Below, one piece after another: positions 40,505 to 48,923 of a DNA stretch of 64,000 nucleotides; the first letter of the stretch is position 1, and the number at the start of each line of letters is the position of its first letter. The translations under genes were made by a program, and so were the position numbers. The notes under the pieces were generated by a model. The model made no database searches, was not told the DNA's origin, and saw only the letters and a program-made list of their open reading frames with translations. Origin of the DNA: RPQJ01 sp963744735 (GTDB lineage Bacteria > Pseudomonadota > Gammaproteobacteria > Steroidobacterales > Steroidobacteraceae); the NCBI GenBank assembly GCA_963744735.1, contig CAVUVH010000007.1, positions 1 to 64,000 on the forward strand, in the 5' to 3' direction.

Positions 40505-41214
40505 ATGACCAAGTCCAGTGGTGCGAGCCGTCGAGATCCAGCTTCCCGATCCGCGGGTGGTTTGCAGACTGCCCGCCGCGCTTCAGGCGCGAGTTCCTCG
40601 CGCTGGCGCGCCCGAAGTCCTACGCAGCCGGCAGCGTGATCTATCAGGCGGACGAAGTCGGGCAGGACGTGTTCGGCATCAGTTCCGGCGTGGTCACCTT
40701 GCAGAGCAAGTTGACTCATCCGGATGCGGTGCTGCTGCACATGCTGCGGCCCGGAGAATGGTTCGGCACCGTGTCGCTGCTGCTCGAGCGGGGTCGGCGC
40801 GTCACCGCCGTCGCGAGAACCGACGTGAACCTCCTGCGCGTGCCGGGCGACGAACTGCGGGCACTGCTTCGCCGACGGCCGGAGTGGTTCGCCGAGCTCG
40901 GGCGCGACGCGATCTACAACATGGACCTCGCCATGCAGATCGCCGCCGACCTGCTGATCCGCGATGCCTCGGCGCGTTGCGCGGCCGTCCTGCTGCGCCT
41001 GGCGGGCCGGCGTTGGGCGTCGGGTCCGGATGCCGACCTGCCGTCCGAAATTCCGGCTTCGCAGACCGAAGTCGCGATGCTCTGCAACGTCTCCAGGAAT
41101 ACGTTCAGTCGGGTCCTGAGAGATTTCTCGGCCCGCGGACTCGTGACTCTCAACTACAGGTCGCTGACCCTGGACGACCCTGCGCGACTGCGTGACGTTG
41201 CGGATTCCGGCTGA
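40505..41214 (+). CDS. Crp/Fnr family transcriptional regulator
   Basis: About 236 residues. ATG 40505 (MTKSSGASRRDP) connects by one indel near 40540 to FPIRGWFADCPPRFRREFLA. The cyclic-nucleotide-type beta-roll follows (AAGSVIYQADEVGQDVFGIS, LHMLRPGEWFGTVSLLLERG) and the C-terminal winged helix (LPSEIPASQTEVAMLCNVSR, NTFSRVLRDFSARGLVTL) has the recognition helix CNVSRNTFSRVL. There is no N-terminal cysteine cluster, so it is not an FNR oxygen sensor. It is divergent from the alkylsulfatase gene across 111 bases and may regulate it. Confidence 0.85.
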
Positions 41215-41463
41215 GAAAGAGACCGCAGACTCCTCGGGGGCACACTCGGGAAATTCGGTGGCGAATCACACCTGGATCCACGCGGACGCGAGACCGTGCT
41301 GCCTGCCAGCGCGCGAGAGTGTGACGCTCGGACTTCGCTGAACAGCCAGAAGCCGTTGCTAATATAGTCGACCTGCTCGGCCTACGAGCAGTCGCTGGCC
41401 CTTGCTCCGAGTGCTGTGCGCTGCAATGCTAGTGTCAGCGCCGCCCAAGGCCTGGCGACACGA

Positions 41464-41988
41464 ATGGCACGCAAGCAAGTGACGAACAACGCACTCCACA
41501 TCCGCCTACGCTACTTGCGCAATGCTGAGGCCGTTCTTGCGCTGGCACTACCTGGCGCGCTGGTGTGGCATTGGATGCGGTCGGATGCGGCGGTCGACTG
41601 GGCATTGCGCCTGCCGCCTGCAGTGCTGGTCGGCCTGATGTTGCTTCAAGGGGCGGGATATTGGCACCTGAAGCTCGTTTCGATGCAATCGCGCCAGCCC
41701 CTGCCCGTCTATTTCCGGCCGCTATACCGCAGTCTTCGGACCGCCGATCTGATTGCCCTGGTCGTCGTGACGATCTGGCTGGTGGTGACGGCCCTGCGCG
41801 GCGCCGCTACGACTGACCTTGCATGGGCGGCCGGCATAATGACTTTTGCCGTGCTCGAGTATGTGAACTACTTCGGAGTGCAGCTCATGCACGACACTGG
41901 CGCCGATTTCCACTATCTATGGCGTCACCGCCGCCTGCGGCGAGCCGCCTTGGCAACGGACTTGGCGCGTCGCCAAGGGGGAGCCTGA
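41464..41988 (+). CDS. Hypothetical membrane protein
   Basis: 174 residues from ATG 41464 (the frame opens earlier, at 41416). Four hydrophobic stretches: AVLALALPGALVWHW, LPPAVLVGLMLLQGAGYWHL, ADLIALVVVTIWLVVTALRG and AWAAGIMTFAVLEYVNYFGV, followed by a histidine- and arginine-rich tail (LMHDTGADFHYLWRHRRLRR). No family I can name. The 41215-41463 spacer before it shows only an AT-rich spot (CTAATATAG near 41360). Confidence 0.6.
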   Translation: MARKQVTNNALHIRLRYLRNAEAVLALALPGALVWHWMRSDAAVDWALRLPPAVLVGLMLLQGAGYWHLKLVSMQSRQPLPVYFRPLYRSLRTADLIALVVVTIWLVVTALRGAATTDLAWAAGIMTFAVLEYVNYFGVQLMHDTGADFHYLWRHRRLRRAALATDLARRQGGA

Positions 41989-42262
41989 AGCGCCGGTGGA
42001 GCAGCAGATCGCACCGTGTGTGTCCGAAGAACATGCGCTGATCCTGCGCATACTCGAAGTAGCGGACTTCACGGGATCGCAAGGGTCTTGATCGGGTCAA
42101 ATCTTCCCGTTCGAGGTCCGCTTGCGGGAAAGAACTGTGGGTGTTGGCTTGGACTCCTGGATTGAAATCCTTAAGCTGAAAGTAAAGTCGTTCCTGTGGC
42201 CTGCACCCGGCGCCGCGACGGCGTCCCGAGTGTCGGTACTTGTCTGCTGACTGGTTGAACCG

Positions 42263-42922
42263 ATGCCCTCTGCGATCCTCGATCACCATATCGCCGTCAT
42301 CGGCGACATCCATGCGGAACACGAGCTGCTTGAGCGGGCTTTACTGACTCTTTCACGATTGGGTGTGCATCGTGTGCTCTGCGTCGGCGACATTGTTGAT
42401 GGACCGGGAAACGTGGATCGCTGTTGTGAGCTGCTCCGTGCCTATGAAGTCATTACCGTTCGAGGCAACCACGACAGATGGATGCTGGACGACACACTGC
42501 GTGATTTTCAGCACGCGACGCGTCGCGGGAAGCTTTCGCACGAATCGATTGACTACATTGAATCGCTACCGGGGTTTTGCAGCGTCAACAGTTTGCTTCC
42601 AGGCGCGGTGCTGTGTCACGGGCTAGGGCCGAACGACATGGCCTCGGTGAAGCCAGACGATTTCGGGTATGCGCTTGAAGTGAAAAGTGAGTTAAACGAT
42701 CTCCTGGCAGATCCCGCAGTGACTCTTTGCTTCAACGGCCATACCCATCAGCGAATGGTCCGCCACTTTCGCGGCCTGACAATCGTAAATGCAGGTACGC
42801 TGCGCCGAAGCCAGGACCCCGGAATTGTCGTTGTCGAACCGAATACCGGCGACATCAACTGGCTGTCCCTCTGCGAACCGGATCAAGTCATCGTCACTGC
42901 GCTCGGCCGGATCGGCGCCTAG
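42263..42922 (+). CDS. Calcineurin-like metallophosphoesterase
   Basis: 219 residues, intact. The five metal-binding blocks are present: HIAVIGDIHAEHELL (GDxH), VLCVGDIVDGPG (GDxxDG), ITVRGNHDRWML (GNHD), GAVLCHGLGPND (H) and LCFNGHTHQRM (GHxH). Members hydrolyse phosphodiesters or phosphomonoesters such as protein phosphates, cyclic nucleotides or dinucleotide polyphosphates. By eye its base composition is less GC-rich than both flanks, which suggests acquisition from another source. It stands just left of the first tRNA-end repeat. Confidence 0.9.
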   Translation: MPSAILDHHIAVIGDIHAEHELLERALLTLSRLGVHRVLCVGDIVDGPGNVDRCCELLRAYEVITVRGNHDRWMLDDTLRDFQHATRRGKLSHESIDYIESLPGFCSVNSLLPGAVLCHGLGPNDMASVKPDDFGYALEVKSELNDLLADPAVTLCFNGHTHQRMVRHFRGLTIVNAGTLRRSQDPGIVVVEPNTGDINWLSLCEPDQVIVTALGRIGA

Positions 42923-42926
42923 TTAA

Positions 42927-42945
42927 GCGCCCGCTCCCGGGGCGC
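42927..42945 (+). terminator. Hairpin after the metallophosphoesterase gene
   Basis: GCGCCC (42927-42932) pairs with GGGCGC (42940-42945) around a seven-base loop, four bases after the stop codon. There is no T-run, so terminator function is a guess. Confidence 0.35.
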
Positions 42946-43050
42946 GGTTCAATCGGGAATAGCGCTGCGTCGCACGCTCAGACGTCAATCACACGCCGCA
43001 GCAGCGCTCTTCGTAAGTGATTGATCGAGTGGGCGGAGTGGGGCAACTCA

Positions 43051-43106
43051 CGTGGGTTCGATTCCCATCACCCGCTTCCCTTTCCCGCCAGGCTGAGACA
43101 ACGTCA
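43051..43106 (+). repeat. tRNA-Gly 3'-end repeat, copy 1
   Basis: The T-arm and 3' acceptor strand of a tRNA (GTGGGTTCGATTCCCAT then CACCCGCT) are followed by a shared flank (TTTCCCGCCAGGCTGAGACA, then ACGTCA). The acceptor strand fits tRNA-Gly, which begins GCGGGTG. The 5' half of the tRNA is absent. Here CCA is replaced by TCC. Copies 2 and 3 align to it without gaps over 56 bases. It marks the left edge of the copper cassette. Confidence 0.8.
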
Positions 43107-43220
43107 TCCAACTCCAGCAAATGTCCCGGCGCGAACTGCGTATCGATCGCGGCTTCGCCAACATGCCCTGACATGGGAGGTCGCCTGGGAAGCTCTGCCG
43201 GCAACCGCCGGACGTCGGCT

Positions 43221-43751
43221 TTACTTCCCGTCCCGATCGGAGTCCCCGGGCGTCACGCGTTCAATCGAATCGCTAACGTGCTGCCACGCGTCGCGGGCTG
43301 CGTCCTTGGCGCTGGCCCATGACAACTGTGAACCGCCCTTGGCCCGCTTCCATTCGCGCTCCAGTTCCGGCTCCGCCTGTTCGAACGAGTGATCTCCGAG
43401 CCGCGCATAGGATTCGACCCCGAAACGATAGGCTTGCCCGTAGACCTCGAATGCCGAGCCGCGCTTCACGTACGGTCGGCTGGAGAAATTTTCGCGCCAG
43501 TAGCCTTCCTCGGCGGCTGTGTCGATCGCATCGGCGATGCCCCTGCCAGCGAGGCCGCCGGCCACGGCACCGATCGCTGCGCCCACCACGGTGCCGACCG
43601 GACCCGCGAACGAGCCCGCCAATGCGCCAACCGCGACGCCGCCAGCTGCCGCGCCGAGCCCGGTTCCGGCCGGCTGCTCGCCAAACGTACCTGGCTTCGG
43701 AGCTCCGCCCGTAGTCTTGCCTGGTTCGAGTTCCAGATTGCTGCTGGTCAT
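43221..43751 (-). CDS. Glycine-zipper membrane-associated protein
   Basis: 176 residues from ATG 43751. A glycine-zipper region (about 28-72) reads GTGLGAAAGGVAVGALAGSF and AGPVGTVVGAAIGAVAGGLA, two small-residue helices of the kind found in outer-membrane or pore-forming lipoproteins. The rest (YWRENFSSRPYVKRGSAFEV, YGQAYRFGVESYARLGDHSF) resembles a stress-associated domain seen in many proteobacteria. No signal peptide. It opposes the copper genes within the same cassette. Confidence 0.7.
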   Translation of the reverse strand: MTSSNLELEPGKTTGGAPKPGTFGEQPAGTGLGAAAGGVAVGALAGSFAGPVGTVVGAAIGAVAGGLAGRGIADAIDTAAEEGYWRENFSSRPYVKRGSAFEVYGQAYRFGVESYARLGDHSFEQAEPELEREWKRAKGGSQLSWASAKDAARDAWQHVSDSIERVTPGDSDRDGK

Positions 43752-44099
43752 CGTCGTCTCCAGTCGGCGATACAATTCATGAGGTGACCATCGACCGCCC
43801 GGTGCCCGTCTGTCTGTTCGATGGAGTACACAGTGAGCGTCGGGTGTGCGGCGGAAGCACCGATCCGCGGATCGCGCGGCTCACGCCCCTGTAATGCTCT
43901 TCTATCTATCGGCGGTCAGGATCCGTCGCCTGATCCGGCATACCCGATGGGCGTGACGACACTGTTCGGTAGGGAACGGACAACGCGCCCCTTTGTCTAT
44001 AAGAGTATCCCGGTGATCGCAGTCACGCCGTCGCTGCACTGGTCGCTCCGGAGCTGTTGCCCCGGCCGTGACTCCAACTCACCCGAGGAAGCCGCAACA
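43752..44099. other. 348-base divergent spacer upstream of the copper genes
   Basis: No gene is supported. A -10-like TATAAG stands at 43998-44003, followed by AGTATCC, about 100 bases upstream of the small membrane gene. I see no clear CueR- or CopR-type dyad with the usual spacing. Confidence 0.4.
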
Positions 44100-44330
44100 A
44101 TGAACACGATCACCGACAAAACTCTCGCCGCCATGCTCGGTGTCCTGCCCGTATTGGTGACACCCGTCAGTGCCGCGCTTGCCGACAACACACCGATGAG
44201 CGGCGGCGGGATGATGGACAGCGGAAGCTCGTACGGGCACATGTACGGATTCAACAGCGCCTGGCTGATCGCGCTCGTCGTCGTCGTGCTGGGCGTCGTA
44301 CTGGTCGCGGTCCTGCGCAAGAGCAGGTGA
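44100..44330 (+). CDS. Small exported membrane protein of the copper cassette
   Basis: 76 residues from ATG 44100 with GAGGAAG upstream. A signal-peptide-like start (MNTITDKTLAAMLGVLPVLV, then TPVSAALA) is followed by a methionine/glycine/histidine stretch (MSGGGMMDSGSSYGHMYGF) and one transmembrane helix (AWLIALVVVVLGVVLVAVLR). Methionines and histidines facing the periplasm suggest copper contact. No family name known to me; its place before the Met-rich protein and CopA supports a metal role. Confidence 0.65.
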   Translation: MNTITDKTLAAMLGVLPVLVTPVSAALADNTPMSGGGMMDSGSSYGHMYGFNSAWLIALVVVVLGVVLVAVLRKSR

Positions 44331-44396
44331 GCTCGGTCGTAAGGACCACCGCAAGCCGTCGCCTCTCAACTCATCCGATTTCCAAGGAATCCGAAC

Positions 44397-44846
44397 ATGA
44401 AGACCTCAATCCTGATCGCCGCGATCGCCGCTTGCGCCCTGTCTGCTCCCATGGCATCGGCCCAGGACAAGGCCACGCCGGATAAGCCAGCCATGGGCAT
44501 GGACATGGGGCAGCAGATGTCCAAGATGCAGCAGAACATGACGGCAATGCAGGCGCAGATGGACAAGATCCGCGCAACCACTGATCCGACGGAACGCCGG
44601 AAGTTGATGCAGGCGCACATGCAGGCCATGCAGGACAACATGACCGCGATGAGCGGGATGGGCGGCCCGATGATGAAGGGCGGCGGCCAGGCTGGTGGCA
44701 TGGCCATGGGCGACGGCAAGCCAATGGCCGGCGGAGACATGATGCAGCACCACCAGATGATGGAAAGCCGCATGAGCATGATGCAGATGATGATGGAACA
44801 GATGCTGCAGCATCAGCAGGCGATGGAGTCCATGCCGGCCAAGTAG
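44397..44846 (+). CDS. Methionine-rich periplasmic protein
   Basis: 149 residues. MKTSILIAAIAACALSAPMA with cleavage after SAQA-like residues (ASAQ) is a signal peptide. The mature protein is very rich in M, Q, G and H: MGMDMGQQMSKMQQNMTAMQ, MMQHHQMMESRMSMMQMMME. A helical segment with regular methionines (MQAQMDKIRATTDPTERRKL) lies between. Met-rich clusters bind Cu(I) or Ag(I) in periplasmic chaperones, so it may pass copper to or from the ATPase encoded ten bases downstream. The copper role is inferred from composition and context. Confidence 0.7.
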   Translation: MKTSILIAAIAACALSAPMASAQDKATPDKPAMGMDMGQQMSKMQQNMTAMQAQMDKIRATTDPTERRKLMQAHMQAMQDNMTAMSGMGGPMMKGGGQAGGMAMGDGKPMAGGDMMQHHQMMESRMSMMQMMMEQMLQHQQAMESMPAK

Positions 44847-44855
44847 GGTCCTCTG

Positions 44856-47171
44856 ATGACCGCACATGCTCCGGAACACGGCGACGGCGAGGCCTCGATT
44901 GATCCAGTCTGCGGGATGACGGTGGCCACCGATTCCCCGCATCACGCCGTCCATGCCGGGCAGGAATACCGATTCTGCTCTGCCGGCTGCCGCAGCAAGT
45001 TCGTCGCGGACCCCACTCGCTACCTGAAGGCGGATCTCGCCGCCGACGAGACGGCGCCCGCCGGCACGCGGTACACCTGCCCGATGCATCCGCAGATCGT
45101 GCGCGACGCGCCCGGCGCGTGCCCGATCTGCGGCATGGCCCTCGAGCCAATGATGCCGAGCCTGGACGACGACGAGAACCCGGAGCTCGCCGACTTCCGT
45201 CGTCGCTTCTGGTGGACCCTGCCACTCTCGCTCGCGGTGCTGGCACTGGCAATGTTCGGGCATCGCACGGGCATGCTCACGGCGACCACGCGCACCTGGA
45301 TCGAATTGGCGCTTACCGCGCCGGTGGTGCTGTGGGCCGGGTGGCCGTTCTTCGTGCGCTGGGCGCAATCGATCGCCCGTCGCAGTCCGAACATGTGGAC
45401 CCTGATCGGTACCGGCGTAGGAGCCGCCTTCGCGTATAGCGTCGTCGCGACCGTGGCGCCAGGCCTGTTCCCGGAATCATTCCGCGAACACGGCCGGGTG
45501 GGTGTGTATTTCGAGGCCGCGGCGATCATCGTTTCACTGACGCTGCTCGGGCAAATGCTGGAGTTGAAGGCGCGCTCGAGCACCTCTGCAGCGCTCAAGG
45601 CGCTGCTTGGGCTCGCGCCGAAGACGGCGCGGCGCCTCGGCGCGGAGGGTGCGGAAGAGGATATTCCGCTGGCCCATGTGCACGTCGGCGATCGCCTGCG
45701 CGTCCGGCCGGGGGAAAAGGTGCCGGTCGATGGCGAGGTGCTGGAGGGACGATCCAGCGTCGATGAATCGATGCTGACCGGCGAGCCGATCCCGGTGGAG
45801 AGGGTCCCGGGTGACAAGGTCATAGGCGCCACGATCAACGGCAACGGCGCACTGGTCATTCGGGCCGACAAAATCGGCTCGGAGACGGTCCTCGCGCAGA
45901 TCGTGCAACTCGTTGCGCAGGCTCAGCGTTCCCGGGCGCCGATGCAGCGAATGGCCGACAGGGTGAGCCTCTGGTTCGTGCTCGCGGTCATGGTTGCTGC
46001 GCTCGCCACTTTCGTCGTGTGGGGTCTGTTCGGCCCTGATCCGTCATGGACCTATGCGGTGGTCAATGGGGTTGCCGTGCTGATCATCGCCTGCCCCTGT
46101 GCACTTGGTCTCGCCACGCCCATGACGATCATGGTGGCCAGCGGTCGCGCGGCGCAGGCCGGCGTCCTCTTCCGCGACGCCGAAGCCATAGAGCGGCTGC
46201 GCACGATCGACACCCTGATCGTGGACAAGACCGGCACACTGACGCAGGGCCGGCCGGCATTTCGCGAGGTGATCGGACGAGGTTCGGAGTCGGCAGAAGA
46301 AGTGCTGCGGCTCGCGGCGAGCCTGGAACAGGGGAGCGAGCACCCCCTCGCTGATGCCATCGTCGCCGAGGCAAAGCTGCGCAACCTCCCGCTGTCCAAG
46401 GCCGATGAGTTCGAGTCGGTCACGGGGCGCGGCGTCCGTGGCCGCATCGAAGGCCACGCCATCGCGCTCGGCAATGCTGCGCTGATGCAGGAGGTGGGTG
46501 CGGAGCTCGGCACGCTGGCGGACGCGGCAGAGGGCCTGCGCACCGATGGAGCCACCGCGATGTTCCTTGCGGTCAATGGCCGCGCGACCGGCCTGATTGC
46601 CGTGGCGGACCCGATCAAGGACGGAGCGGCCGCCGCGATCAAGGCATTGCACGCGACCGGCCTGCGCGTGGTGATGGCCACCGGCGACAGTCGCGCCACG
46701 GCTGACGTGGTTGCGCGCCGGCTCGGCATCGACGAGGTGCACGGTGAGTTGCAGCCGAAGGACAAGGTGGACCTCGTCCAGCGGCTGAAAGCCGCAGGGC
46801 GCCACGTCGCCATGGCGGGAGACGGTATCAATGACGCGCCGGCGCTTGCGGCGGCGGATGTTGGCATCGCCATGGGCTCGGGCACGGATGTCGCCATGTC
46901 CAGCGCCCAGGTCACGCTGGTCAAGGGCGACCTGCGTGGAATTGCACGTGCCCGGGAGATCTCGCGCGCCGCGGTCCGGAACATGAAGCAGAATCTCGCC
47001 TTTGCATTCCTCTACAACGCGTTGGGCGTGCCGGTGGCCGCAGGCGTGCTTTATCCGACGCTCGGCCTGCTGCTGAGCCCGATGATCGCCGCGCTGGCGA
47101 TGAGCCTGTCCTCGGTATCAGTCGTCGGCAACGCATTGCGGTTGCGCAACGCGTCGCTGCAAAGCGACTAG
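44856..47171 (+). CDS. copA: Copper-translocating P1B-type ATPase with YHS domain
   Basis: 771 residues, intact. The N-terminus holds a YHS domain (DPVCGMTVATDSPHHAVHAG, YRFCSAGCRSKFVADPTRYL) and a second cysteine-methionine module (YTCPMHPQIVRDAPGACPIC, GMALEPMM). Eight transmembrane helices follow with the CPC metal site (LIIACPCALGLATPMTIMVA). ATPase motifs: DESMLTGEP, VDKTGTLTQGRP, GSEHPLADAIV (HP motif), ATGDSRATADVVARRLG and MAGDGINDAPALAAADVGIA. CPC with these features fits Cu(I)/Ag(I) export. It is the core of the cassette between repeat copies 1 and 2. Confidence 0.95.
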   Translation: MTAHAPEHGDGEASIDPVCGMTVATDSPHHAVHAGQEYRFCSAGCRSKFVADPTRYLKADLAADETAPAGTRYTCPMHPQIVRDAPGACPICGMALEPMMPSLDDDENPELADFRRRFWWTLPLSLAVLALAMFGHRTGMLTATTRTWIELALTAPVVLWAGWPFFVRWAQSIARRSPNMWTLIGTGVGAAFAYSVVATVAPGLFPESFREHGRVGVYFEAAAIIVSLTLLGQMLELKARSSTSAALKALLGLAPKTARRLGAEGAEEDIPLAHVHVGDRLRVRPGEKVPVDGEVLEGRSSVDESMLTGEPIPVERVPGDKVIGATINGNGALVIRADKIGSETVLAQIVQLVAQAQRSRAPMQRMADRVSLWFVLAVMVAALATFVVWGLFGPDPSWTYAVVNGVAVLIIACPCALGLATPMTIMVASGRAAQAGVLFRDAEAIERLRTIDTLIVDKTGTLTQGRPAFREVIGRGSESAEEVLRLAASLEQGSEHPLADAIVAEAKLRNLPLSKADEFESVTGRGVRGRIEGHAIALGNAALMQEVGAELGTLADAAEGLRTDGATAMFLAVNGRATGLIAVADPIKDGAAAAIKALHATGLRVVMATGDSRATADVVARRLGIDEVHGELQPKDKVDLVQRLKAAGRHVAMAGDGINDAPALAAADVGIAMGSGTDVAMSSAQVTLVKGDLRGIARAREISRAAVRNMKQNLAFAFLYNALGVPVAAGVLYPTLGLLLSPMIAALAMSLSSVSVVGNALRLRNASLQSD

Positions 47172-47228
47172 CCACGCGGAATGGCCTTCGCTGCCGGAGG
47201 TGCCTGCCGCGCCGATCCGGGTCGGTCC

Positions 47229-47284
47229 CGTGGGTTTGATTCCCATCACCCGCTCCACTTTCCCGCCAGGCTGAGACAACGTCA
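47229..47284 (+). repeat. tRNA-Gly 3'-end repeat, copy 2
   Basis: Same 56-base unit as copy 1: T-arm and acceptor 3' strand ending in CACCCGCTCCA, so with the intact CCA end, then the shared flank through ACGTCA. One change (TTTGATT for TTCGATT) lies in the T-loop. No 5' half of the tRNA is present. It separates the copper cassette from the ArsR-permease cassette. Confidence 0.8.
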
Positions 47285-47337
47285 GCCAACGCCTGCGAGC
47301 GTAACCAATGCGAAGGGGAGGCTGCGCTTCTTCACGA

Positions 47338-47568
47338 TCAGCTCAACAGCGTCTTCGCTTCATCGAGCGAGGGCACCTTGCCGCTCAACTTGACGACCCC
47401 ATCGACCACCAGTGCCGGTGTGAACATCACGCCGAAGTCGGGGTAGCGCCCCATGTCGGTGACTTTTTCAAGCTCGTACTCGAGACCAAGGTCGTGCGCC
47501 GCTTGTTCAGTGACTGCCGTCAGCGAACGGCACTTCGCGCAACCGGAACCGAGGATCTGGATCTTCAT
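47338..47568 (-). CDS. Thioredoxin-like redox protein (TM0996/MTH895 type)
   Basis: 76 residues, intact. MKIQILGSGCAKCRSLTAVT has the CxxC active site, followed by LEYELEKVTDMGRYPDFGVM and FTPALVVDGVVKLSGKVPSL with the cis-proline. Small proteins of this type are regularly encoded beside PF03773 permeases and ArsR regulators. They may reduce or carry the metal(loid) substrate. It is the last gene of the minus-strand operon 49232-47338. Confidence 0.9.
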   Translation of the reverse strand: MKIQILGSGCAKCRSLTAVTEQAAHDLGLEYELEKVTDMGRYPDFGVMFTPALVVDGVVKLSGKVPSLDEAKTLLS

Positions 47569-47595
47569 TGCTTGCTCCTGCGGGTTCGGCCCGCA

Positions 47596-48918
47596 TCAGG
47601 TGAACAGGTATCCGTAGCCCCAGCCGGTGACGGTGGCCATGACGACCACGAGCGAGACGTAGGTGACGGTCTTCTTGAGTCCGAAGATTGAATGCAGGAC
47701 GAGAATGCTCGGCAGGCTCAATGCCGGTCCCGCGAGCAGCAGCGCGAGCGCCGGGCCCGAGCCCATCCCGCTGCCGACGAGGCCCTGCACGATCGGCACC
47801 TCGGTGAGTGTGGCGAAGTACATGAATGCGCCCGAGATCGCCGCAAACAGGTTCGAGGCGATCGAGTTGCCTCCCACCAGGCCGGTGATCCATGCGGAAG
47901 GAAGCAGCCCCTCGTGCCCGGGCCGACCCAGCAGGAAGCCTGCAACCAGCACGCCGCCAAGGAGCAGCGGCACGATCTGCTTCGTGTACGTCCAGGCCTG
48001 GTTGAACCATTCACCCGCTTCGTCGTCGCGACCGGCTGTGAGCCAGGCGAGTCCAAGTACCGCCACCAGGAAGGGCCACGTCGGGTGGCCTGGGACCGCA
48101 ATCGCGGTTACCACGGTTGCACCAGCGACGACGGCGATGCGCGAAAGCCCGATCCTGAACCAGCGCCAGAGCATCACGGCGAACACAACGGCGAGCGCCG
48201 AGGTCAGCCACCACTTTGCGGCGAAGACCGCAGCGAAGAAGCCGGTCGTCTGCGACGCTGCGCCCCAGTTGGCGAAGACGAGAATACCGACCATGGTCGC
48301 GAAGAACGCGGCGGTGTGTGCGAGCGGCCAGCCCGCTTCGGGCTCCGGCATCGCGGCGGCAGCCGCAGCTTTCTGCTGCTCCTCGTGACGGAAGAAGAAC
48401 GCCATGAGCAGGCCGATCACGAGGCTGAAGGCGACCGCGCCCACGGCGCGGGCGATGCCGATCGAGGCACCAAGCACCTTGGTGGTCATGACGATCGCCA
48501 GCACGTTGATCGCGGGCCCCGAGTACAGGAAGGCGGTCGCAGGGCCCAGGCCCGCACCCATGCGATAGATGCCCTGGAACAGCGGCAGCACGGTGCAGCT
48601 GCAGACCGCGAGAATCGCGCCTGCGACCGACCCCACGCCATAGGCGAGCGGCTTCGGCGCCTTCGGGCCGAGATAGCGCATCACCGAGGCCCGCGAGACG
48701 AAGGCCGCGATCGCGCCAGCGATCCAGAACGCCGGCAGCAGGCAAAGCACCACGTGCTCGCGCGCGTACCACTTCGTGAGTTCGAGAGCTTCTGTCACGG
48801 CCCCATCGAAGCGCGGCGTGCCGACGGGCAGGAAGTACACGGCACCGAAGACCGCCGCGAGCACGGCGAAGATCTTGAGTTCGTGCCGGGTCTCGGGGTT
48901 GAGCGTGAGGGTGGTCAT
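47596..48918 (-). CDS. PF03773-type permease (ArsP/DUF318-like)
   Basis: 440 residues from ATG 48918. About ten hydrophobic segments, among them FAVLAAVFGAVYFLPVG, VVLCLLPAFWIAGAIAAFVS, SVAGAILAVCSCTVLPLFQG and FLYSGPAINVLAIVMTTKVL; the second half repeats the pattern (IVPLLLGGVLVAGFLLG, ISGAFMYFATLTEVPIVQGL, LALLLAGPALSLPSILVLHS). CSCTVLPL is the marker of this permease family, whose studied members export organoarsenicals. The substrate here is unknown. Six bases behind arsR. Confidence 0.85.
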   Translation of the reverse strand: MTTLTLNPETRHELKIFAVLAAVFGAVYFLPVGTPRFDGAVTEALELTKWYAREHVVLCLLPAFWIAGAIAAFVSRASVMRYLGPKAPKPLAYGVGSVAGAILAVCSCTVLPLFQGIYRMGAGLGPATAFLYSGPAINVLAIVMTTKVLGASIGIARAVGAVAFSLVIGLLMAFFFRHEEQQKAAAAAAMPEPEAGWPLAHTAAFFATMVGILVFANWGAASQTTGFFAAVFAAKWWLTSALAVVFAVMLWRWFRIGLSRIAVVAGATVVTAIAVPGHPTWPFLVAVLGLAWLTAGRDDEAGEWFNQAWTYTKQIVPLLLGGVLVAGFLLGRPGHEGLLPSAWITGLVGGNSIASNLFAAISGAFMYFATLTEVPIVQGLVGSGMGSGPALALLLAGPALSLPSILVLHSIFGLKKTVTYVSLVVVMATVTGWGYGYLFT

Positions 48919-48923
48919 GGTGA

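Noticed and set aside
42088..42100. FNR-like site TTGA-N5-TCAA upstream of the metallophosphoesterase
   Set aside because: The spacer is one base short of the TTGAT-N4-ATCAA pattern and the nearby Crp/Fnr protein has no sensing cysteines.
43003..43076. Complete tRNA-Gly gene at repeat copy 1
   Set aside because: The T-arm is perfect, but no GCGGGTG 5' strand, D-arm or anticodon arm can be found in the preceding 50 bases.
42989..43204. Minus-strand open frame with AGDGNRTHV-like peptide (and a similar one at 46921-47289)
   Set aside because: The peptide is the antisense reading of the tRNA T-arm and acceptor sequence, a known artefact; the region is annotated as tRNA-end repeat.
45020..46984. 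Several long minus-strand frames across copA
   Set aside because: High-GC antisense shadows; copA is intact on the plus strand with all motifs.
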